Shown here: piece by piece, positions 21,358-28,242 of the stretch
Layout: each line of letters starts with the position of its first letter
Position numbering within the stretch: the stretch's first letter is position 1
Origin: a virus
IMG/VR virus record: IMGVR_UViG_3300027782_000058
Coordinates: 1-64,000 of that record
Direction: 5' to 3' (one strand)
DNA: 64,000 nt
Notes under the pieces: generated by a model
The model's input: the letters and a program-made list of their open reading frames with translations, nothing else
Told to the model about the DNA's origin: nothing
Database searches by the model: none
Position numbers and translations under genes: made by a program

Positions 21358-21639
21358 ATGCTCACAAGAGAAGGCATCTTCGAGAAGTTCGGCCCGAGGG
21401 CAAGGGTTGCACAGGACGGATTCCAGTTCGATGGAATTGTGGTCTACGCCCACAACTGGCTTATCGATCAGCACAAGGTCGTATGGGCGGGCGAGTTCTT
21501 CGGAACTGTCGGATACTCCAACGTCACCGAGTTCCTCGACTCGTTCAAGAGTTGGTGTGATGAGCAAGGCACTTGGGTTCCAGTTGTCGCCCTACTTGGT
21601 AACTCTCGCACTGGAGAAAGCCACTTCATGTCAATCTGA
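21358..21639 (+). CDS. Hypothetical protein
   Basis: 93 residues, ATG with GGAGG upstream. Helix-strand alternation with VVYAHNWLIDQHKVVWAGEFFGTV in the centre and a second region SWCDEQGTWVPVVALL. Not recognised. Confidence 0.7.
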   Translation: MLTREGIFEKFGPRARVAQDGFQFDGIVVYAHNWLIDQHKVVWAGEFFGTVGYSNVTEFLDSFKSWCDEQGTWVPVVALLGNSRTGESHFMSI

Positions 21640-21679
21640 GCCGGGAGGGGAGCCGAGGAAACTTGGCTCCCCAACCTAC

Positions 21680-21744
21680 TTGACATCTGCTCAAAAGTAC
21701 GGTTGGATAGAGATATCGGCAGGGAGCCGAAAGAACCTAGGGAG
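21680..21744 (+). promoter_or_regulatory. Promoter, 5' hairpin and start-associated sequence for the 21750 gene
   Basis: TTGACA 21680-21685, 17-nt spacer, TTGGAT 21703-21708; TCGGC-AGGGA-GCCGA 21716-21730; CTAGGGAG 21737-21744. Confidence 0.8.
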
Positions 21745-21749
21745 CCAAG

Positions 21750-21938
21750 ATGATCAACGTAATCGACGAGAAGATGACCTCCAGTGGCAACTGGGCCGGT
21801 ACTTGCACCGAGTGCAAGGAGATCGTCACCGGAATGGACGACTTCGACGAGGACCGTGGCTGGATGTTCATCGGATGGTTCCACGAGGGACAGAGGTCAA
21901 CCTCCAAGTGGGATCCCTGTCCTCGAAAGGGGGCCTGA
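21750..21938 (+). CDS. Small Cys-containing protein
   Basis: 62 residues. CTEC in the first third and a single Cys near the end (WDPCPRKG); three Cys plus a His could hold zinc. Acidic centre (DDFDEDRG). Unknown role. Confidence 0.65.
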   Translation: MINVIDEKMTSSGNWAGTCTECKEIVTGMDDFDEDRGWMFIGWFHEGQRSTSKWDPCPRKGA

Positions 21939-21958
21939 AGAGTCGGTATGATGGCTAG

Positions 21959-22120
21959 GTGGAGATAGACATCGTTGACACATACGGATGGCTCGAACAC
22001 GGAGTCTTCCTGTCTATGACCACAGAAGAGTTGGCAGAACTGAGATTCGCTCTCTCGATAGCCTCAGCACATGGAATAAAGATGGACATCATTGACGAGT
22101 TTCTAAGGGTTACAGACTGA
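21959..22120 (+). CDS. Small hypothetical protein
   Basis: 53 residues from GTG 21959. Reads MEIDIVDTYGWLEHGVF then a natural-looking amphipathic helix TTEELAELRFALSIASAHG. The ribosome binding site is weak and no separate promoter is evident, so it is probably in the 21750 transcript. Confidence 0.5.
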   Translation: MEIDIVDTYGWLEHGVFLSMTTEELAELRFALSIASAHGIKMDIIDEFLRVTD

Positions 22121-22150
22121 ACAAACCAAACGACAAAGGAGAAAAAGACA

Positions 22151-22387
22151 ATGCCTGACCTAATGAACGCACCGCCCACCGACCGAGTGATCCTCGCCGT
22201 TACCGCACTTCACATGGAGTGGGAGGCAGCAGACAAGAACTTCACAGAGAGCATGGTGGAGGACACTGCTAAACGCTGGAGCCTGTCTGAGGAAGAGGCT
22301 GAGGACATCGCCAACTTCCTCTGTGAATTCGTCATGGACATGCGGGCTGATGCCGAGGATGATGGATTCGAAGGGGACGAAGACTAA
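22151..22387 (+). CDS. Hypothetical acidic protein
   Basis: 78 residues, ATG after AAAGGAGAAA. Three helices, strongly acidic C-terminus (DAEDDGFEGDED). A possible nucleic-acid mimic, but that is speculation from charge. Confidence 0.7.
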   Translation: MPDLMNAPPTDRVILAVTALHMEWEAADKNFTESMVEDTAKRWSLSEEEAEDIANFLCEFVMDMRADAEDDGFEGDED

Positions 22388-22400
22388 CAAGAGGCGTAAG

Positions 22401-22533
22401 CCGTGAGTGCGCTTGTGCGGGAAAGATGGATATGCTTATGACCCGCTAACCACGGCAGCAGGAGGTGTTGGCGAACTCCCTGCGCTGATCCTGTCGAGAA
22501 GCCCCCGGACTCATACTCCGGGGGTCTTTCGTT
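22401..22533 (+). ncRNA. Structured non-coding segment ending in a terminator
   Basis: GCCGTG and CACGGC (6 bp) enclose GCGGG/CCCGC (5 bp); then GCAGGAGGT pairs with ACTCCCTGC, hiding an AGGAGG; then CCCCCGGA/TCCGGGGG with a 7-nt loop and T-rich tail (22502-22533). TTGTGC with a TTATGA-like -10 near 22414-22442 could be a promoter inside. No ORF. Confidence 0.4.
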
Positions 22534-22562
22534 TTCTTCCTCTGCTCGCCGGGTGACGGGGT

Positions 22563-22573
22563 AAAGATTTTTT
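22563..22573 (-). repeat. AAAAAATCTTT element, copy 12 (inverted)
   Basis: Reads AAAGATTTTTT on the top strand, so this copy is inverted relative to surrounding + strand genes. Confidence 0.85.
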
Positions 22574-22616
22574 CCTCTCGCGTGGAAACTGACCCGCGAT
22601 GGCTTCGCAATAGAAC

Positions 22617-22686
22617 TTGACAACTGCTTCTCAAAGGAGTAACGTATGTCTTGTCGCTCCAACCGGGGGCGCGCGCCCAAGGGAGG
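22617..22686 (+). promoter_or_regulatory. Promoter and 5' hairpin for the 22692 gene
   Basis: TTGACA 22617-22622, 17-nt spacer, TAACGT 22640-22645; GGGC-GCGC-GCCC hairpin 22667-22678; AAGGGAGG ribosome binding site. Confidence 0.75.
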
Positions 22687-22691
22687 CACCC

Positions 22692-22964
22692 ATGTCCGAC
22701 AGCCGCTACTCCAACGCCGCGCTTCGCGCGGACCTCAACTCCACCTCGCGCGGTCCCCGCGTGCGGGCAGAGATCCTGCTCACCGTGCCCGAGGAGGTGC
22801 GCGCGGAACTTAGCGCAGAAGCGTGGACACTCGGTAACCTGCGTAACGGTGGCCGACCCTCTGACGACCTGCGCGAGGCCGTCCGCGTCTGGCGTGAGAC
22901 CGGGAAGTTCCCCGCCCGCGCCTACGCGGCAGAGTGGCGCGAGCGCAATCAGCGTCGCTTCTGA
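22692..22964 (+). CDS. Hypothetical basic protein
   Basis: 90 residues, ATG after AAGGGAGGCACCC. Arg/Ala-rich, with VRAEILLTVPEEVRAELSAEAWTLGN reminiscent of a ribbon-helix-helix-like strand plus helix. Possible DNA-binding protein; uncertain. Confidence 0.7.
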   Translation: MSDSRYSNAALRADLNSTSRGPRVRAEILLTVPEEVRAELSAEAWTLGNLRNGGRPSDDLREAVRVWRETGKFPARAYAAEWRERNQRRF

Positions 22965-22974
22965 TCCGCAAGCG

Positions 22975-23003
22975 AAGGGACTCCCCTCCGGGGGAGTCCC
23001 TTT
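22975..23003 (+). terminator. Intrinsic terminator after the 22692 gene
   Basis: AAGGGACTCCCC-TCCG-GGGGAGTCCCTTT, near-perfect and A/T flanked. Confidence 0.9.
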
Positions 23004-23048
23004 CGTATGCCCGGAGCAGTTAGGAAAATTCTTTGATACACTCGCGGT

Positions 23049-23132
23049 GTCTGCTTGAGCAACTCCCTATGCTCGTGGACACAGGTGGGACCCCCGCCGC
23101 GACTAGCGCCGTCACTCCCTAGACGGCGCTAG
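23049..23132 (+). ncRNA. Tandem hairpins presenting ACTCCCTA loops
   Basis: First hairpin: GTGTC/GACAC outer and GAGCA/TGCTC inner stem with 8-nt loop ACTCCCTA. Second: an 11-bp perfect stem CTAGCGCCGTC/GACGGCGCTAG (23103-23132) with the same loop. No ORF here. The loop sequence is complementary to the TAGGGAGT-like core of the start-associated sequence. The second hairpin may also terminate transcription. Confidence 0.5.
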
Positions 23133-23136
23133 TTGC

Positions 23137-23164
23137 TTTACAGGGTTCTTTTCTGGGATATGGT
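23137..23164 (+). promoter_or_regulatory. Promoter for a leaderless 23171 transcript
   Basis: TTTACA 23137-23142, 16-nt spacer, TATGGT 23159-23164; the ATG is 7 nt further on, so the mRNA probably starts at the initiation codon. Confidence 0.55.
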
Positions 23165-23170
23165 TCCGAC

Positions 23171-23422
23171 ATGAGCGAATACCAAATTGTGGACCGAGCG
23201 TTTCATCATAACGGGAACGCGGTGCCGTTCGTCGCTGCACTTGTTGACGACGCCGAGAACGATGACGTAAAACTGGTCATCATGTTCGAGGACGAGGATT
23301 ACACCGCAGTTTTCTCACTCGACCGACTTCTTGATGATGAGGACATCTCAGCCAAGACCAACTCGTGGAGCGGTAGTCGATTCGAGTTTCTTCGAGACCT
23401 GCTCTGGAACGACGAGAACTAG
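23171..23422 (+). CDS. Hypothetical acidic protein
   Basis: 83 residues, very acidic with a central KLVIMFEDEDYTAVFSLDRLLDDED. Probably translated from a leaderless message. Lies 7 nt upstream of the Ntn-hydrolase gene. Confidence 0.65.
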   Translation: MSEYQIVDRAFHHNGNAVPFVAALVDDAENDDVKLVIMFEDEDYTAVFSLDRLLDDEDISAKTNSWSGSRFEFLRDLLWNDEN

Positions 23423-23429
23423 CCCGCCC

Positions 23430-24002
23430 ATGACTACCATCGCCGCGATTCAGGGAAAGAACTTCGCTGTTGTCGGATTCGATTCGATGGTCACGGAAGA
23501 CAACGGCAGGTTTTTCACACTCCCATCGGACATGCCAAAGGTTGTCAAAGACGAGAACTGCCTGTTTGGAGCATCCGGAGACCTGAGGTTGATCAACCTG
23601 CTTTCGATCTCCAACTTCGACAAGCCGATGGAAAGTTTTAAAGGCCGAGCACTCGATGTCTGGGTAGGCGGAATCTTCATCCCAGAACTCAGAGAAGTCT
23701 TGGAAGAAGGGCTTCCGTCTGAGAAAGAAGGCTCCTACGAGGGAACCATCATCGCGGTCTTTAATGGAGTCATCTACGAGGTAGGCCCTAACTACGAGTG
23801 GATCCGTTCGACGAACGGACTTTACGCACTCGGCTCCGGCGGAAGTTACGCGCTCGGGAACCTTCAGGCTGCGGAGCCGGGGATCTACAAAAATTCTTTA
23901 CTCGCTGAGCAGGCCGTCCGCCGAGCGGTAAAGGCAGCGATCAAGTACGACTATCGATCTCGCGGGCCGGTTCGGGCTCTTACCGTTCATGCCCCGGCTT
24001 GA
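23430..24002 (+). CDS. Proteasome beta-subunit-like Ntn hydrolase
   Basis: 190 residues from ATG 23430. After Met removal the chain starts TTIAAIQG, giving an N-terminal Thr1 nucleophile; Asp17 (GFDS) and a Lys at about position 36 (MPKVV) occupy the places of the proteasome/HslV catalytic Asp17 and Lys33, and FGASGD matches the GxxGD loop. Length fits a self-compartmentalising beta subunit without propeptide. Such proteins cut peptides; in phage it might degrade host or scaffold proteins. Upstream in-frame starts would bury the Thr and are rejected. Confidence 0.75.
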   Translation: MTTIAAIQGKNFAVVGFDSMVTEDNGRFFTLPSDMPKVVKDENCLFGASGDLRLINLLSISNFDKPMESFKGRALDVWVGGIFIPELREVLEEGLPSEKEGSYEGTIIAVFNGVIYEVGPNYEWIRSTNGLYALGSGGSYALGNLQAAEPGIYKNSLLAEQAVRRAVKAAIKYDYRSRGPVRALTVHAPA

Positions 24003-24028
24003 CAGACCGAGACCCATGTATGTAGTCT
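23999..24028 (+). promoter_or_regulatory. Promoter for the 24074 gene
   Basis: TTGACA 23999-24004 overlapping the upstream stop, 18-nt spacer, TAGTCT 24023-24028. Confidence 0.6.
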
Positions 24029-24073
24029 TATAGAAGTAGAACAACAACACCAATGACATAGGAGAAAAACATC

Positions 24074-24751
24074 GTGATCAAAAATACGGAAAACGCCCTC
24101 GATGACATCATCGAGCGTCGATCAAAGGGAGAGACCCTGCAGTCAATCGCCAACGACTACGGCGTGACGCGGGAGCGAATCCGGCAAATCGCTGGATCGG
24201 ATGCTAGTGCATCGGCTCGGACCCTACGCAAGGAACGACGTGAGCAGAGTCTCGAACGACTCCGGGTTGATCGGGAAGAGGCTCGGATCAAGGCATTGCT
24301 TGCCCCCTACGAGGAGAAGTCAAAGCGTTGGTCAGACGAGGACATTCTTGCTTGCCTGCGTGAGGCTGCCGCTACTGTCGGTGCGGACACAATCTCCATC
24401 AAGAAGTACAACGGACTTGTGCCGCTGATGGATATCCCATCAAGTGCAACGGTTACCCTCAGGTTCAACTCATGGAACGATGCGCTTGAGGCTGCCGGGC
24501 TTAAGGCTGCCAACTCATCGCGGGTTCAGCCTTTCTACAAGCGGGAAGATGCCGTCGCATCTGTCAAGGCGTACCTCGCCGAAAAGTGGGAGTCCGGCTC
24601 GTTGAGCATGGGATCGCAGAAGTACGACGAGTGGCGACTCTCTCAGAAGCCAACTACTCACCCGATTCCGTCTGCTGCCCTCATCGTTCGCCGATGGGGA
24701 TGGGCAAACGTTCGTGCCGAGGCTGCGAGTCAGATGCTCGCCGAGCGCTGA
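24074..24751 (+). CDS. Sigma-region-4-like HTH DNA-binding protein
   Basis: 225 residues from GTG. Residues 10-40 (IIERRSKGETLQSIANDYGVTRERIRQI) match sigma70 region 4.2, which contacts the -35 box. The remainder has two copies of a helical unit ending in W..ALEAAGL or WGWANVRAEA, as in homing-endonuclease-associated DNA-binding repeats. It lacks region 2, so it is not a full sigma factor. It could act as a promoter-specific regulator of the repeated TTGACA units, which is inference. Confidence 0.7.
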   Translation: MIKNTENALDDIIERRSKGETLQSIANDYGVTRERIRQIAGSDASASARTLRKERREQSLERLRVDREEARIKALLAPYEEKSKRWSDEDILACLREAAATVGADTISIKKYNGLVPLMDIPSSATVTLRFNSWNDALEAAGLKAANSSRVQPFYKREDAVASVKAYLAEKWESGSLSMGSQKYDEWRLSQKPTTHPIPSAALIVRRWGWANVRAEAASQMLAER

Positions 24752-24793
24752 TCTCGCAGTCAATGACAAAGTGACGAAAGGAACTTACTGCTC

Positions 24794-25768
24794 ATGCGTG
24801 CAACAGACACGCTCGATTTGCGGGCAGACCTGAAGACAAAGGTCGACGACTTCAGGTACGCCAAGACAATGGAACATCACCTGATCCTTGACTTCACGCG
24901 GGCTAAGCCAAATGAGAATCCGCGTCCAGCCGAAACACTCGCGGAAGCATTCGTTGTCGCGGCTCAGCATGCGGCCCGAGATGGGGAAAATTTCTTTGTC
25001 TCGGCAGATATGTGCGATCTCGTCTCGTTCTCTGCTCGGATGCTTGACTCGACGGACTTCATGGATGTCACACTCGCCCCATCAAAATCTGGGTTCTGCT
25101 ACTTCGAGGCTCCAATCGAGATCAAGGACAATCGCGGGCAGACATTAAAAATCAACGCTTTCCTCTGGCAGCAAGTTGCCGTCAGAGGTGGCGGGGAGGC
25201 AGTGCTACTGCACATGTGGAATGACGAGTATCGAACTCCGGATGATGCGGCAGAGAAGGGCCGAACTGCACTGAAGCGTGCTGAGATGATCGGACGATGG
25301 GGATACATCGGATCACAGACATATGTCAACAATGATCCTCTCGGAGATGAGTTTCAACCGATGATGTCTGAGGAGGCTGCCAGACTTTACGAAGAGGAAG
25401 GATCGACTCCGCATCAGACGACAAATGTCATGCGGATCGCTCATGCTCTATGGCTGATGCTCGGGCAGACAATCACGTCATCGACGAAAGAGTCCGGTGA
25501 TAAGCGTCAGGAACGTGAGATGAAATGGATGGACCTACCGAACGATGTCACGGTCATTCAACTTCGACGCTCAGAAAGTAAGCCCCGTGAGGGAGAAAGT
25601 GCAGTCGAGTGGAAGCATCGTTGGATCACACGCGGGCACTGGAGATGGCAGCCGTACAAAGAAAAAGGGGAATGGATTCGGAAGCGAATCTGGATTAATC
25701 CTTACGTCAAGGGTCCGGGTGATAAGCCTCTAATCCTGACTCGGAAGGTAAACGCGCTTGTTCGGTAG
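24794..25768 (+). CDS. Hypothetical protein
   Basis: 324 residues, ATG with AAAGGAAC upstream. Contains long alpha/beta stretches and a C-terminal segment HRWITRGHWRWQPYKEKGEWIRKRIWINPYVKG, typical of a conserved tail seen in actinophage proteins next to regulators. No catalytic motif found. Confidence 0.75.
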   Translation: MRATDTLDLRADLKTKVDDFRYAKTMEHHLILDFTRAKPNENPRPAETLAEAFVVAAQHAARDGENFFVSADMCDLVSFSARMLDSTDFMDVTLAPSKSGFCYFEAPIEIKDNRGQTLKINAFLWQQVAVRGGGEAVLLHMWNDEYRTPDDAAEKGRTALKRAEMIGRWGYIGSQTYVNNDPLGDEFQPMMSEEAARLYEEEGSTPHQTTNVMRIAHALWLMLGQTITSSTKESGDKRQEREMKWMDLPNDVTVIQLRRSESKPREGESAVEWKHRWITRGHWRWQPYKEKGEWIRKRIWINPYVKGPGDKPLILTRKVNALVR

Positions 25769-25861
25769 GCGCGACACGCCGAATCTGAAATACACGGGTG
25801 TGATGCCTGACTGCGTTATGATGGTTCTACCAGCAAAACACAACAACTTAGGGAGACCACA

Positions 25862-26026
25862 ATGAACAACGTCAGGCTCACCACCCGTGGCAAGATCGTT
25901 CTTGCAATCATCGCTACCGTTGCACTGCTCGGACTGAACTGGGCAATCTCAGGAAAGTCACTTGCTTGTGATTGGAGGCACGGGATTACCAAGTGTGAGG
26001 TCATCACAATCGAAGGGAAGGGGTGA
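25862..26026 (+). CDS. Small single-pass membrane protein
   Basis: 54 residues; TTAGGGAG variant of the start-associated sequence upstream. Basic N-terminus, one membrane helix (about 12-29), then CDWRHGITKC, two Cys that may form a disulphide outside the membrane. Confidence 0.65.
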   Translation: MNNVRLTTRGKIVLAIIATVALLGLNWAISGKSLACDWRHGITKCEVITIEGKG

Positions 26027-26033
26027 GGAAGGG

Positions 26034-26204
26034 ATGTCAAAGATTTTTTCCACGTTCCGGCGCGTAGTCTGGTCGTCGGTCCTCGCGGTTCTGCTTTTTC
26101 TCGGTAGTCTCTACGCGGTCCATCTTGGAGACAATCTGCTTACGTTGGCACTTGCCATCGGTGGAAACACGTTTGCACTGCTAGCACTTCGAGCATCCCG
26201 CTGA
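26034..26204 (+). CDS. Small two-helix membrane protein
   Basis: 56 residues, ATG after GGAAGG, 8 nt beyond the previous stop. Two hydrophobic segments (about 12-30, 34-53), basic ends. An inverted AAAAAATCTTT element lies inside its codons 3-6. Holin- or antiholin-like by topology only. Confidence 0.6.
   Translation: MSKIFSTFRRVVWSSVLAVLLFLGSLYAVHLGDNLLTLALAIGGNTFALLALRASR
26039..26049 (-). repeat. AAAAAATCTTT element, copy 13 (inverted, inside a gene)
   Basis: Reads AAAGATTTTTT on the top strand, encoding SKIFS of the membrane protein; the only exact copy I found in a coding region. Confidence 0.8.
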
Positions 26205-26205
26205 C

Positions 26206-26248
26206 TTGACAAGTGACGAATCGAGGAGTAGGCTGAGCCCACTGGCTC
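26206..26248 (+). promoter_or_regulatory. Promoter and 5' hairpin for the 26275 gene
   Basis: TTGACA 26206-26211, 17-nt spacer, TAGGCT 26229-26234; GAGCC-CACT-GGCTC 26235-26248. Confidence 0.7.
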
Positions 26249-26274
26249 ATCCACCCACACCCACGGAGGACACA

Positions 26275-26835
26275 ATGACAACCACCCTTTACCCCGCGAG
26301 CGAGCGTCAGGTCGCTTTCATCACGTCCCTGCTCGCGGACCGCGTGATTCCGGACGCCGACGCCGTGCGCGCCGAACTCCCGACGCTAGACAAGCGTCGC
26401 GCGTCGGCGCTGATCGAGCGCCTGCTGCAGGCCCCTAAGGCCGCTCGGACTGCTGCGGCGACCCGTAGCGGCAACCCCGCGCTCGCGGGCATCCCGCACT
26501 CGAAGTACGCCGTGCGCGTCAGCGACATCGAGGTCGCGGCTGATGTCGCGGGAATCGCCCTCGCGGGTGACCTGCTGTTCGTCGAGGTCAAGGAGTACCG
26601 GGGCACGGTCTACATGCGCCGCCTGACCGGCGCTCCCGGTGCGTTCACCCGCTCGCGTATGCCGCGCGGGCTGGAGGATGACATCATCCGCGTGATCGCT
26701 GCGGACCCTTACGGGCACACCCGCCTGTTCGGCGAGCACTACCGCTGCTGCGGCAAGTGCGGGGCGGAACTCACGGACGAGGAGTCGCGCCGCCTGATGC
26801 TCGGCCCGGTGTGCCGGAGGGCATTCGGGGTCTAG
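26275..26835 (+). CDS. DUF6011-like zinc-binding protein
   Basis: 186 residues from ATG 26275 (GGAGGACACA upstream). N-terminal SERQVAFITSLLADR helical module; central strands FVEVKEYRGTVYMRRLTGAPGAF; C-terminal CCGKCGAEL...LMLGPVCRR, the CxxCG...GPVC pattern of DUF6011. It binds one zinc; biological role not established. A paralogue is at 30970. Confidence 0.75.
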   Translation: MTTTLYPASERQVAFITSLLADRVIPDADAVRAELPTLDKRRASALIERLLQAPKAARTAAATRSGNPALAGIPHSKYAVRVSDIEVAADVAGIALAGDLLFVEVKEYRGTVYMRRLTGAPGAFTRSRMPRGLEDDIIRVIAADPYGHTRLFGEHYRCCGKCGAELTDEESRRLMLGPVCRRAFGV

Positions 26836-26849
26836 CCCCTCTCATGGAG

Positions 26850-26875
26850 AAGCCGCCCTACGGGGCGGCTTTTTC
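26850..26875 (+). terminator. Terminator between convergent genes
   Basis: AAGCCGCCC-TACG-GGGCGGCTTTTTCC. It serves the 26275 gene; the minus-strand gene 27088-26858 ends inside it. Confidence 0.9.
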
Positions 26876-27088
26876 CTTTGCCATGCAGGCTTGGATAGTC
26901 GTGAAAAGTTTGTAGAGCGGGATCTTGGGGCACTCACTGCCGTGTGCAACGCATATGCCGATGGTATCGAGAGCATCGAGGGCATCGTCAGGGCCAAACA
27001 CTTCGAGAAACTTGTAGGCAATGGGGATGAGGAATTCGTCATCGAACTGGTCATCCGTTTTATCAAGCGTCGCTGAAGTAGTTGTCAT
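26858..27088 (-). CDS. Hypothetical acidic protein, minus strand
   Basis: 76 residues starting MTTTSATLDKTDDQFDDEF. Helical, acidic, two Cys. A TAAGGT -10 (27100-27095 on the minus strand) sits 6 nt before the ATG, so the message is probably leaderless. The overlapping minus frame ending at 26842 is Ser/Arg-rich and less natural. Confidence 0.55.
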   Translation of the reverse strand: MTTTSATLDKTDDQFDDEFLIPIAYKFLEVFGPDDALDALDTIGICVAHGSECPKIPLYKLFTTIQACMAKEKAAP

Positions 27089-27144
27089 GCGTCGACCTTA
27101 CTCGTGAATCGTATTCGAAGTCGAGCGAGCGGGCGGAGAACGAG

Positions 27145-27155
27145 AAAAAATCTTT
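27145..27155 (+). repeat. AAAAAATCTTT element, copy 14
   Basis: Top-strand orientation, although both neighbouring genes are on the minus strand, so orientation does not strictly follow transcription. Confidence 0.85.
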
Positions 27156-27174
27156 ACTCCGCCCGCCGGGCGGC

Positions 27175-27294
27175 TCACTTTTTCGGTTCTGTCTTCTTCT
27201 TGGCTGCAGCGGGCTTTGCCGCCTGAGGAGTTTTTTCAGGGGCGGGCTTAGTCGCGCCGGGCATGTCTTGCGCGCGGAAGTTGGTTTGGGCCAT
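27175..27294 (-). CDS. Small Lys/Pro/Ala-rich basic protein, minus strand
   Basis: 39 residues, GGGAGG upstream of its ATG. C-terminal PAAAKKKTEPKK is histone-tail-like and would bind DNA non-specifically. A GTACCG-TTTT-CGGTAC dyad (27336-27351) lies in its promoter region and may be an operator. Confidence 0.55.
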   Translation of the reverse strand: MAQTNFRAQDMPGATKPAPEKTPQAAKPAAAKKKTEPKK

Positions 27295-27370
27295 GAGGGC
27301 ACCTCCCTTCCTAACTTCGATGGGCATGTCAGAATCGTACCGTTTTCGGTACTGTTCTGCCTTGACATGA

Positions 27371-27405
27371 CAAGGCCCCCACTCCCCGAGAGGAGTGAGG
27401 GCTTG
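27371..27405 (-). terminator. Terminator for the 27418 minus-strand gene
   Basis: CAAG-GCCC-CACTCC / GGAGTG-GGGC-CTTG stem, loop CCGAGA, one bulge. Symmetric, so possibly bidirectional. Confidence 0.75.
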
Positions 27406-27417
27406 TCAGGGTGACGG

Positions 27418-27777
27418 TCAGAGTTGGACCAGTCGTCCTAGGTCAAGCACGCGCTGCATGAGCGCGCCCCATGAGCAGTAGTAGTGCATCCCGTACGCGG
27501 ACCGCGTGCGGGGGTTGTAGGTCCAAGTGGAGTAGGTGTCCACCTTGCTAGGGGCCTCACCGTCGTTCACGGCGTAGGCGTCCTTGAGGGCGATGCCGCA
27601 CGCGGCACACGGGCGGTCGCCCGCCTCGCCATCGTTCGGCATGTGGAGCATGAACGTCTTACGCATGCGCCGTGCGCCTTCCGCGAGTGCGGCAAACGTG
27701 TCCGCCTCATGGTACGCCTTAGCCCCGGTAGTCCACGGCTTGCGGAAGCCGGGGCGGGTAGTGGTCGAAGTCTTCAC
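27418..27777 (-). CDS. Zinc-finger-like hypothetical protein, minus strand
   Basis: 119 residues from GTG. On the minus strand it is preceded by CTAGGGAGG (27793-27785), confirming the start. CAAC in the middle and a later YYCSW could form a zinc site; basic N-terminus. Its leader has a CCGGG-AAAAC-CCCGG hairpin. Its promoter (TTGACT, 17 nt, TAGTTT) diverges from that of the 27941 gene. Confidence 0.75.
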   Translation of the reverse strand: MKTSTTTRPGFRKPWTTGAKAYHEADTFAALAEGARRMRKTFMLHMPNDGEAGDRPCAACGIALKDAYAVNDGEAPSKVDTYSTWTYNPRTRSAYGMHYYCSWGALMQRVLDLGRLVQL

Positions 27778-27868
27778 TGTCTCACCTCCCTAGGGTGTCT
27801 GCCGGGGTTTTCCCGGTCAGGAGTAAAACTACCCTAGATCGAGTCAAAAGTCAAATCGAGGGTAGGAC

Positions 27869-27936
27869 TTGCGAATGTCAGAGAACTAGGGTACTCTGAT
27901 CCCATACCCCGAAGACACGGGGCAGAACTAGGGAGG
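27869..27936 (+). promoter_or_regulatory. Promoter, 5' hairpin and start-associated sequence for the 27941 gene
   Basis: TTGCGA 27869-27874, 17-nt spacer, TACTCT 27892-27897; CCCCG...CGGGG hairpin 27907-27922; CTAGGGAGG 27928-27936. Confidence 0.8.
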
Positions 27937-27940
27937 CACA

Positions 27941-28171
27941 ATGTTCACTGAAGTCAACTTCATCATCGACGTTTGCACTGACTGCTACGTCGCCGCCGCT
28001 GGAGTCGGGGACGCGGGTGAGACTCCCGAGTACGCCCCCCTCGCTCACTTCGACGGGCAGGGTACGGCAGTGCCCACTGAGGAAGGGGAGGGCCACTTCA
28101 GCAATCACGGGTGCCCCGGATGCGGGTCACCCCTTGCGGGGCAACGCTTTGAGGTCACGGTTCTGAACTAG
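27941..28171 (+). CDS. Small zinc-ribbon protein
   Basis: 76 residues. CTDC near the N-terminus and CPGCGSPL near the C-terminus, about 45 residues apart, give a two-knuckle ribbon as in the 17783 and 9287 products. Confidence 0.75.
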   Translation: MFTEVNFIIDVCTDCYVAAAGVGDAGETPEYAPLAHFDGQGTAVPTEEGEGHFSNHGCPGCGSPLAGQRFEVTVLN

Positions 28172-28183
28172 GCGCGAGAGGTT

Positions 28184-28207
28184 GCCCCGGCCTACGGGTC
28201 GGGGCTT
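28184..28207 (+). terminator. Terminator after the 27941 gene
   Basis: GCCCCGGCC-TACG-GGTCGGGGC, TT tail only. Confidence 0.8.
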
Positions 28208-28242
28208 CCCGCCCCCGTCAGGAAACAATTCCGGCGTAAGAC

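Noticed and set aside
22502-22524. CCGGA-CTCATAC-TCCGG looks like a Met anticodon arm (CAU)
   Set aside because: No D arm, T arm or acceptor can be built around it, and the stem is followed by a T-rich tail, so it is a terminator.
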